From Clostridium peptidivorans (lineage in GTDB: Bacteria > Bacillota > Clostridia > Clostridiales > Clostridiaceae), in NCBI RefSeq assembly GCF_900205925.1, contig NZ_OAOD01000020.1, positions 1-55,911 on the forward strand: a DNA stretch of 55,911 nucleotides, given 5' to 3'. Below are positions 50,007 to 55,911 of the stretch, in pieces. The first letter of the stretch is position 1. Each line of letters starts with the position of its first letter. The notes below the pieces were generated by a model, which worked only from the letters and a program-made list of their open reading frames with translations, searched no databases and was not told the origin of the DNA. The translations under genes were made by a program, and so were the position numbers.

Positions 50007-50110
50007 CAAAAAAGTAATTTAATTGTGTGAATAAATTACTTAAATCGTTACTACAGTTTTGTAACTGTAGATTTTTCTTACTATATATATTATAACAGAA
50101 ACTCAAAAAA
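50007..50110 (-). promoter_or_regulatory. Promoter and two-hairpin leader of the hydrogenase gene
   Basis: On the minus strand TTAATT-16-TATAAT ends near 50089. The leader then has hairpin 1 CTACAGTT-TTGT-AACTGTAG (about 50051-50070) and, eight bases on, hairpin 2 AAGTAATTTA / TAAATTACTT (50012-50041) followed by T6. Hairpin 2 is an intrinsic terminator by form and lies before the ribosome site and start codon. Confidence 0.5.
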
Positions 50111-50184
50111 AATTAATACATATTTGCGATTTTTTTAACAATTTTTTTTACCTTTGCTGTCACCGTTTGATATTGTAGTTGAAT

Positions 50185-51105
50185 TTACCCAATTATGTTA
50201 TTTTCTCGAGCATAATAAAACAAATATTGTTGAGCAAAACCTGATAGTTCTCCAAATTTTTCACGAGCAAAATCTCTAATTTTCTTTAAAGATACATCTG
50301 GAGCTACATAGAAATGTTGCATAGCCCTTTTCACCCATACATCTACTGGAAATGCAGAGTATTTTTCCATAGAAAACAGCATTATACAATCTGCCACCTT
50401 AGGACCTATTCCCATAAAATTTTGAAGTTCCTTATGACATTCATCATCATTTTTGCTTATTATTAAATTTATATCAAAGCTTTCATTGTAAGTTTGACTT
50501 AATTGATTTAAACTGTTATATATTTTTTCAACTGTATCTCTTATATATTTTGCTCTAAAGCCTGTTCCTATGCTTTCCAATTCCTCTTCTGTAGCAGCAT
50601 GTAATTTCTCTATTGTGGGAAAAGCATAATAAGTTTTATTCTTATAATAAAGAGGCTCTCCGAAATTTTTACTTATCTTTTCTATAGCTCTTTTTATCAT
50701 TGGTATTCTATTATTTGCAGATATTATAAAGGAAACAATAAGTTCAAAAGGCTCCTGCTTTAAAAGTCTTATTCCATGACCAAATTCTACTGCTTTTTTT
50801 AAAAGATCATCTTTGCTTAATATACCTTTTATATCTCCATAGTCTCTAGTTAAATCAAAATATTCCATCCAGATATTTTTAAATTCTTCTTCTGTAGCAT
50901 TATATATTAAAACATCATTATTTCTTTTTTCTACTTCTATCACACGTCCAAAAGCTACCCCTATATATCTGCCATCCTCTTGTTTATTCCATCTAAAGCA
51001 CTGTCCACATTCAAAAATATGTGGTAGTTCAAAGTTTAAAACATCCTTTACAACTACCACACTTATATCATTTTCTATATATGTTTCTATATAATTAAAA
51101 TCCAT
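50185..51105 (-). CDS. ogg: 8-oxoguanine DNA glycosylase (OGG1-type HhH-GPD)
   Basis: A 306-residue protein. The N-terminal OGG-N domain has FECGQCFRW. The HhH-GPD domain carries NFMGIGPKVADCIMLF, with the catalytic Lys in the hairpin, and the catalytic Asp in FPVDVWVKR. It removes 8-oxoguanine and nicks the strand. Eukaryote-like OGG1 of this size is common in clostridia. Monocistronic, in front of the hydrogenase gene. Confidence 0.92.
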   Translation of the reverse strand: MDFNYIETYIENDISVVVVKDVLNFELPHIFECGQCFRWNKQEDGRYIGVAFGRVIEVEKRNNDVLIYNATEEEFKNIWMEYFDLTRDYGDIKGILSKDDLLKKAVEFGHGIRLLKQEPFELIVSFIISANNRIPMIKRAIEKISKNFGEPLYYKNKTYYAFPTIEKLHAATEEELESIGTGFRAKYIRDTVEKIYNSLNQLSQTYNESFDINLIISKNDDECHKELQNFMGIGPKVADCIMLFSMEKYSAFPVDVWVKRAMQHFYVAPDVSLKKIRDFAREKFGELSGFAQQYLFYYARENNIIG

Positions 51106-51129
51106 CTTTTATCTCTCCTTTTAGAAATT

Positions 51130-51423
51130 TTGCGACATATTTAATGTTGAACAGGTCGTATGGAATTTGCATTTAGGAAAGCGTTCGCTACTCAAAAAGC
51201 TCTAATATTTCTTCCTTTTAAGGCGCCTAAGCCTTCTAAACTCGCTATAGCTCAAACAATAGAAGACTCTATACGGCGCCTTAAAATCAGAAATAAAGAG
51301 CTTTTAATTGTTTGCTCAATGCTTTCCACAATGCAAAATCCATACTTGTGTTCAACATTAAAAATATCATTCATGCTTACCTGACTAAAGGACTGGTAAG
51401 TCCGCAAAACCGATATGTCGCAA
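51130..51423. repeat. Large imperfect palindrome 1
   Basis: Nested arms in register: TTGCGACATAT (51130) with ATATGTCGCAA (51413); TTTAATGTTGAACA (51140) with TGTTCAACATTAAA (51349); GTATGGAATTTGCATT (51158) with AATGCAAAATCCATAC (51330); AAAAGCTC (51195) with GAGCTTTT (51298); TTTTAAGGCGCC (51216) with GGCGCCTTAAAA (51275). The apex at 51238-51260 contains CTCGCTATAGCTC. The 50 bases before the last outer arm hold a small hairpin CTTACC / GGTAAG. Any ORF across it is fortuitous. Confidence 0.85.
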
Positions 51424-51509
51424 GATACTATTTATCCAATTTCCTATATAAAACTACCCATCTTTGACTAATGAATTAAGTTTTCTATTCATTACTTATA
51501 ACTTCTTAT

Positions 51510-51588
51510 AAACTCTCGGGCTGTCGCCTAAAATATTTTTACGTGCCAAATCTTAAAATGTTTTAGAAATTCAGTCGGCTGAATTTCT
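51510..51588. repeat. Short relatives of the palindrome motif
   Basis: AAACTCTCGGGCTGTCGCC (51510-51528) resembles the apical motif of both palindromes in inverse sense. A perfect hairpin AGAAATTCAG-TCGG-CTGAATTTCT occupies 51565-51588. The remaining sequence 51424-51510 holds nothing else I can name. Confidence 0.5.
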
Positions 51589-51613
51589 TCCTTCAGCAGT
51601 TCACATGGAGAAC

Positions 51614-51834
51614 TTTTTAATGCTCAGGAGCATAGAATTTTCATCGTAGAAGGCATTGAATGAGCCTTAGAACGGCTTTATTTACAAATTTAAAATACCG
51701 TTAAGAGACGCCTATTGTCTGAGCGACAGCGAGTTTAAGCGGCTTAGGGATCTTAAATTTATAAATATTAGCCGCTCTCGGCGAAATGAACGCCTTCCTA
51801 GATGAAAATTCTATACGACACAGAGCATTAAAAA
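51614..51834. repeat. Large imperfect palindrome 2
   Basis: Arms TTTTTAATGCTC (51614) with GAGCATTAAAAA (51823); ATAGAATTTTCATC (51632) with GATGAAAATTCTAT (51801); AGAAGGC (51648) with GCCTTCC (51792); CGGCTTTATTTACAAATTT (51673) with the near-complement AAATTTATAAATATTAGCCG (51755). The apex TGAGCGACAGCGAGTTT (51720-51736) resembles the apex of palindrome 1 read on the other strand. Confidence 0.85.
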
Positions 51835-51892
51835 CGTCGTAATATCCTTTTATTATACTTCTATAACAAAGTTTTTATTCATACCTGGAACA

Positions 51893-51971
51893 AAGGTACT
51901 AGATACTAGGATTATAAGAAACTTTGTATGACAAAGTTTCTACATTTCCTAACTCCTAGCACCTAACACCT
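51893..51971. repeat. Terminator-bearing dispersed repeat, copy B
   Basis: AAGGTACTAGATACTAGGA, then hairpin AGAAACTTTGT / ACAAAGTTTCT (51918-51941), then CTAACTCCTAGCACCTAA. It is the counterpart of 20335-20409 and lies just downstream of nfnB on the minus strand. Confidence 0.7.
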
Positions 51972-51973
51972 AA

Positions 51974-53356
51974 TTACTTACTTAAAAATTCATCAATAGC
52001 CTTTGCTGCTTTTTTACCTGCTCCCATGGCAAGTATAACTGTAGCTGCTCCTGTTACAGCATCTCCACCGGCAAATATTCCTTCTTTAGTAGTCTTACCT
52101 GTTTCATCTTCTGCAATGATGCATCCCCATTTATTTGTATCTAATCCTTCAGTGGTTGAAGTTATAAGCGGATTTGGAGAAGTTCCAAGGGCCATTATAA
52201 CTGTGTCTAATTCTATTTCATACTCTGAATCTTTTATTTCTACAGGTCTTCTTCTTCCAGACTCATCAGGAGCACCAAGTTCCATCTTAATGCTCTTCAT
52301 ACCTTTCACCCACCCATTTTCGTCACTAAGTATTTCTATTGGGTTTGTAAGTAAGTCAAATATTATTCCTTCTTCCTTAGCGTGGTGAATTTCCTCTCTT
52401 CTTGCTGGAAGTTCTTCTTCCGATCTTCTATAAACTATATGAACTTCTGCTCCAAGTCTTCTTGCAGTTCTAGCAGCATCCATAGCTACGTTACCACCGC
52501 CAACTACAGCAAGCTTTGTTCCTACCTTTACAGGAGTATCATAATCATTTCTAAATGCTTTCATAAGATTATTTCTAGTTAAAAACTCATTGGCAGAAAA
52601 TACTCCATTAAGATTTTCCCCAGGTATCCCCATAAACTTCGGAAGTCCTGCCCCTGAGCCTACAAATACAGCACCGAAACCTTCTTCTTCCATAAGTTCT
52701 TCAATAGTAACAGTTCTACCTACTATAACATCTGTTTCAATTTTTACGCCTAATTTTTTTACATTTTCTATTTCATGTTTTACCACAGTTTCCTTTGGAA
52801 GTCTAAATTCAGGTATTCCATATACCAAAACTCCGCCTGCTTCATGTAAAGCTTCAAAGATAGTAACATCATATCCCATTTTAGCTAGGTCTCCTGCACA
52901 AGTAAGCCCAGCCGGTCCACTTCCTATAACTGCAACCCTTTTATTTTTCTTATCACTCTTTACAGTTAAGTCTATGTTATTTTCTCTTGACCAGTCTCCA
53001 ATAAATCTTTCAAGTTTACCAATTGCTACTGGCTCCCCCTTAATCCCAAGTATACATTTGCCTTCACATTGGCTTTCCTGTGGACATACTCTTCCACATA
53101 CTGCTGGAAGTGAACTATCTCTATTTATCACCCTTGCTGCCTCTTCAAAATTCCCCTCTTTTAAATGCTGTATAAACTCAGGTATATTTATAGCTACAGG
53201 GCATTTAGGAACACACATTGGATTTTTACAATTTAAACATCTTTTTGCTTCCTTTATGGCTTCTTCTTCAGTATAACCTAAAGATACTTCCTTAAAATTT
53301 TTCACTCTTTCCTCAGGGCTCTGTTCTTTAGATAAAGTTCTTTTAAATTTATCCAT
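51974..53356 (-). CDS. nfnB: NADH-dependent ferredoxin:NADP+ oxidoreductase, large subunit (NfnB; GltA/SudA family)
   Basis: A 460-residue iron-sulfur flavoprotein. N-terminal Cys clusters (RCLNCKNPMCVPKCPV, CGRVCPQESQCEGKC) bind two [4Fe-4S]. Residues 140-460 have the FAD Rossmann VIGSGPAGLTCAGDLA and the NADPH fold VVGGGNVAMDAARTA. In C. kluyveri NfnAB this subunit bifurcates electrons between NADH, ferredoxin and NADPH. It could also be read as a glutamate synthase small subunit, but it is fused in expression to nfnA (TAATG overlap), which settles it. Confidence 0.9.
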   Translation of the reverse strand: MDKFKRTLSKEQSPEERVKNFKEVSLGYTEEEAIKEAKRCLNCKNPMCVPKCPVAINIPEFIQHLKEGNFEEAARVINRDSSLPAVCGRVCPQESQCEGKCILGIKGEPVAIGKLERFIGDWSRENNIDLTVKSDKKNKRVAVIGSGPAGLTCAGDLAKMGYDVTIFEALHEAGGVLVYGIPEFRLPKETVVKHEIENVKKLGVKIETDVIVGRTVTIEELMEEEGFGAVFVGSGAGLPKFMGIPGENLNGVFSANEFLTRNNLMKAFRNDYDTPVKVGTKLAVVGGGNVAMDAARTARRLGAEVHIVYRRSEEELPARREEIHHAKEEGIIFDLLTNPIEILSDENGWVKGMKSIKMELGAPDESGRRRPVEIKDSEYEIELDTVIMALGTSPNPLITSTTEGLDTNKWGCIIAEDETGKTTKEGIFAGGDAVTGAATVILAMGAGKKAAKAIDEFLSK

Positions 53357-54246
53357 TATTCCTCACCATCCAATCCTACAAAGCATTTATGACCTTCTGC
53401 TTTTTCCTGGTCTTCAAGTAACTTTTTGCCTTCCTCTGTCTTATACATACCTTGTCTTCTCATAGCTTCCTCAAAGTCTACTTCATGTCCATCAAATTCT
53501 GGACCTTCTACACAGGCAAACCTTGTTTTTCCAGCTACCGTAACTCTACAAGCTCCACACATACCTGTACCATCTACCATTAAAGTATTTAAACTTACTA
53601 TGGTTTTTAAATTATATTCTTTAGTAAGCTTTGTGACAAACTTCATCATTATCATAGGGCCTATAGCTACAACTAAATCGTATTCCTTCTTATCTTCGTC
53701 AATTAACTTTTTAAGAAGATCTGTAACCAACCCTTTAAATCCATAGGAACCATCATCAGTTGCCACATACATACTTCCAGCTACTTCTTTCATTTCTTCT
53801 TCAAGTATTAGGGTTTCCTTTGATTTAGTTCCAACTATTACATCCGCCTTTACGCCTACAGAATTTAACCACTTAACCTGTGGATATACCGGAGCAGCTC
53901 CAACACCACCTGCAATAAATATTATTTTCTTTTTCTTTAACTCTTCTAAGTCTTCATGAACTAATTCAGAAGGCTGTCCAAGTGGTCCTACAAAATCCAT
54001 AAAATACTCTCCGACCTCTAAAGCCGCCATCTTTTTTGTAGAGCTTCCAACCACCTGAAATACTATTGTTACGGATTTTTTCTCCTTATCATAATCACAA
54101 ATAGTTAAAGGTATTCTTTCTCCTCTTTCATCCATTCTTACTATTACAAATTGTCCTGGCTTTGCTGATTTGGCAACTCTTGGTGCTTCTATATCCATAA
54201 GATAAATATTTGGTGCTAAAAGTCTTTTATTTAAAATTTTATACAT
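53356..54246 (-). CDS. nfnA: NADH-dependent ferredoxin:NADP+ oxidoreductase, small subunit (NfnA)
   Basis: A 296-residue ferredoxin-reductase-type protein, close to dihydroorotate dehydrogenase electron-transfer subunit. FAD domain: GQFVIVRMDERGERIPLTI. NAD(H) domain: FIAGGVGAAPVYPQV and later VVAIGPMIMMKFV. A C-terminal [2Fe-2S] site DGTGMCGACRVTV plus FACVEGPEFDG. It transfers NADH electrons to NfnB. First gene of nfnAB; AAAGGAGGG precedes the ATG. Confidence 0.9.
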   Translation of the reverse strand: MYKILNKRLLAPNIYLMDIEAPRVAKSAKPGQFVIVRMDERGERIPLTICDYDKEKKSVTIVFQVVGSSTKKMAALEVGEYFMDFVGPLGQPSELVHEDLEELKKKKIIFIAGGVGAAPVYPQVKWLNSVGVKADVIVGTKSKETLILEEEMKEVAGSMYVATDDGSYGFKGLVTDLLKKLIDEDKKEYDLVVAIGPMIMMKFVTKLTKEYNLKTIVSLNTLMVDGTGMCGACRVTVAGKTRFACVEGPEFDGHEVDFEEAMRRQGMYKTEEGKKLLEDQEKAEGHKCFVGLDGEE

Positions 54247-54348
54247 TTATTTCCCTCCTTTAATTAATCTTTACTTAGACAATTATAAAACTATGTACGC
54301 CTCATAAATTAGCACATTTTAGCTAAATAAAGTGTTTCATTTCTTATA

Positions 54349-54372
54349 GACTATTATATATAAATAATAGTC
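54349..54372. promoter_or_regulatory. Palindrome upstream of nfnAB
   Basis: Perfect nine-base arms GACTATTAT and ATAATAGTC with a six-base spacer, about 100 bases upstream of nfnA. It could be an operator. It does not match the Rex consensus (TTGTTAA-N4-TTAACAA). Confidence 0.4.
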
Positions 54373-54481
54373 AAATAATCAACTAAAAAAGTAAGATAAT
54401 TTAAGATATTCTTAAAATCAAACCATGAAATCAGCGATATAAGAGGTAATATAAAAATTTTAGCTAAGTAAGTCTTAATAA

Positions 54482-54514
54482 TAAAAAAACTAGAGTCCTA
54501 TTAAAGACTCTAGC
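54482..54514 (-). terminator. Terminator of the butyryl-CoA operon
   Basis: CTAGAGTC / GACTCTAG with an eight-base loop followed by T7 on the minus strand, right after hbd. Confidence 0.88.
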
Positions 54515-54529
54515 TTTATATATTTAAAA

Positions 54530-55378
54530 TTATTTTGCGTAGTTGTGGAATCCTCTTCCTGATTTTCTTCCAAGCCATCCAGCTCTTACGTATTTTCTAA
54601 GTAAGGAGTGAGCTCTGTATTTTGAGTCTCCTGTTTCTGTGTATAATACGTCCATTATAGCAAGGCATACATCTAATCCTATTAAGTCTCCTAATGCAAG
54701 AGGTCCCATTGGATGGTTAGCTCCAAGCATCATAGCCTTATCTATATCTTCTGCAGAAGCTATTCCTTCAGCAAAAATTCCAATTCCTTCGTTGATCATT
54801 GGAATTAATATTCTGTTTACAACGAATCCTGGAGCTTCAGCAACTTCTACTGGATCCTTGCCAATTGCTACTGATGCTTCTTTAACAGCATCGAAAGTTT
54901 CCTGTGATGTAGCCATTCCTCTGATTATTTCTACAAGCTTCATAACTGGAGCTGGGTTAAAGAAATGCATTCCTATAACCTTGTCTGGTCTTGCTGTAGC
55001 TGTAGCTATTTCAGTTATGGATAAAGATGAAGTATTTGAGGAAAGAATAGTTTCTGGCTTACAGATTCTATCTAATTCAGCAAATATTTCTCTCTTTATT
55101 TTCATGTTTTCTACTGCTGCTTCTATAACTAAATCACAATCAGCTGCCATGTTTAGGTCAACTGTTCCAGTTAATCTTTCAAGTATAGCATCCATATCTT
55201 CCTGAGCCATTTTTCCCTTAGCAACTAACTTAGAAAGACTTTTGTTTATTCCGTTAAGTCCTCTTTCTACGAACTCATCCTTTATATCTCTTAATACTAC
55301 TTCATAACCTTTTGCTGCAAAAGCTTGAGCAATACCTGCTCCCATAGTTCCTGCACCAAGAACACAAATCTTTTTCAT
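54530..55378 (-). CDS. hbd: 3-hydroxybutyryl-CoA dehydrogenase
   Basis: A 282-residue enzyme. NAD-binding [16 protein letters not shown] at the N-terminus, [13 protein letters not shown], catalytic His in [14 protein letters not shown], and the C-terminal helical domain with [16 protein letters not shown]. It reduces acetoacetyl-CoA in butyrate formation. As in other clostridia, it follows etfA in crt-bcd-etfBA-hbd. Confidence 0.96.
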   Translation of the reverse strand: MKKICVLGAGTMGAGIAQAFAAKGYEVVLRDIKDEFVERGLNGINKSLSKLVAKGKMAQEDMDAILERLTGTVDLNMAADCDLVIEAAVENMKIKREIFAELDRICKPETILSSNTSSLSITEIATATARPDKVIGMHFFNPAPVMKLVEIIRGMATSQETFDAVKEASVAIGKDPVEVAEAPGFVVNRILIPMINEGIGIFAEGIASAEDIDKAMMLGANHPMGPLALGDLIGLDVCLAIMDVLYTETGDSKYRAHSLLRKYVRAGWLGRKSGRGFHNYAK

Positions 55379-55435
55379 AATATATACCCTCCCTAAACAA
55401 ATATATTTTATAGTTTAACAAAACATATGAAAATA

Positions 55436-55469
55436 TACATGTTTGCACTAACAAAAGTGCAAACATGTA
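55436..55469. terminator. Strong hairpin between etfA and hbd
   Basis: TACATGTTTGCACT / AGTGCAAACATGTA, 14 base pairs with a six-base loop. T-tract is poor on the minus strand, so it may be an RNA processing or stabilising element rather than a full terminator. Confidence 0.65.
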
Positions 55470-55478
55470 TTATAAATG

Positions 55479-55911
55479 CTAGTTTTTAGCTTCTTTTATT
55501 TGAGCTATTAGTTCAGGAACAACTTTCTTGAAGTCTCCTACTAATGCTACATCAGCTATCTGCATAATTGGAGCGCCTTCATCTTTATTTATAGCTATTA
55601 TAAAGTCAGAATCCTGCATACCAGCCAAATGCTGAATAGCTCCGGAAATACCTACTGCAATGTATATCTTAGGTCTAACTGTTTTACCAGTTTGTCCTAC
55701 CTGGTAAGCTTTATCGATCCAAGCGTTATCTATAGCAGCACGGGATCCTCCTATGTTTCCATCTAAAACATCAGCTAATTCTTGAAGTAATTCAAAGTTT
55801 TCTTTTGATCCTACTCCTCTACCACCAGATACGATGAATTCAGCTTCAGTTATATCAGCTACACTCTTAGCTAATTTAACAACTTCTTCAGTCTTAGTTC
55901 TGATGTCAGAT
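55479..55911 (-). CDS. etfA: Electron transfer flavoprotein alpha subunit, C-terminal part
   Basis: 143 residues up to the window edge, ending QIKEAKN. The FAD-binding signature is complete: [61 protein letters not shown] (in pieces), [23 protein letters not shown]. It works with EtfB and butyryl-CoA dehydrogenase in flavin-based electron bifurcation. The gene is cut on its 5' side only by the window. Confidence 0.95.
   Translation of the reverse strand, partial: SDIRTKTEEVVKLAKSVADITEAEFIVSGGRGVGSKENFELLQELADVLDGNIGGSRAAIDNAWIDKAYQVGQTGKTVRPKIYIAVGISGAIQHLAGMQDSDFIIAINKDEGAPIMQIADVALVGDFKKVVPELIAQIKEAKN

Noticed and set aside
51160..51384. 74-codon plus-strand open frame across palindrome 1
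   Set aside because: It runs through both arms and the apex of the inverted repeat, has no ribosome site, and its content is explained by the palindrome.
51974..53356. Annotation as glutamate synthase small subunit
   Set aside because: No glutamate synthase large subunit is adjacent, and the start overlaps the stop of an NfnA-type partner, which is the NfnAB arrangement.

Overview
This is a low-GC Firmicute chromosome segment, almost certainly a Clostridium. The C. botulinum group I / C. sporogenes neighbourhood is my best guess from gene content, but that is inference. Supporting signs are AT-rich codon use, GatCAB, monomeric [FeFe] hydrogenase, NfnAB, the 3' end of a bcd-etf-hbd butyryl-CoA operon, a CIRCE-controlled groESL and a guanine riboswitch in front of guaBA. 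Most genes are on the minus strand.

Layout. 1-201: three tRNA genes (Arg, Gly, Pro). 421-5804: a phosphodiesterase, RdgB and several small or unknown genes. 5842-13850: gatCAB, a small membrane protein, ligA and pcrA. 14148-15665: a secreted SH3 protein and an M28 peptidase lipoprotein. 15830-20126: an AbgA / AbgT / M20 amidohydrolase unit for uptake and hydrolysis of p-aminobenzoyl-glutamate-like compounds. 20441-28929: yerC, rsuA, a lytic transglycosylase paired with a seven-repeat triple-tyrosine protein, pullulanase, a YaiI/YqxD protein and pgi.

29263-40331 is an 11-kb integrated mobile element in the 3' end of guaA. It is bounded by 116-bp direct repeats (6 mismatches). The left copy is the displaced original guaA tail plus its terminator. 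The right copy is the element-supplied tail, encoding the same 34 residues with five synonymous differences. The element carries an integrase, a replication initiator with a DnaA-N-like C-terminus, an XRE repressor, a D5-type helicase, an HNH endonuclease, a second tyrosine recombinase with a TnpI/IRS-like repeat site, a small hydrophobic peptide locus, two predicted small RNAs and an unrecognised 353-aa cargo protein. I see no virion, relaxase or terminase genes, so it looks like a phage-satellite-like or plasmid-like integrated replicon.

40227-48264: guaA-guaB with riboswitch, prepilin peptidase, groESL, a DUF1461-type membrane protein and a TVP38/DedA protein. 48500-55911: [FeFe] hydrogenase with a terminator-like leader, an 8-oxoguanine glycosylase, an 870-bp non-coding stretch with two large imperfect palindromes, nfnAB, hbd and the end of etfA. 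The last genes link NAD(P)H, ferredoxin and H2 to butyrate formation.

The most interesting parts are the guaA element (especially its IRS-like site, the XRE/small-RNA divergent switch and the hydrophobic peptide locus), the hydrogenase leader and the paired palindromes at 51.1-51.8 kb.
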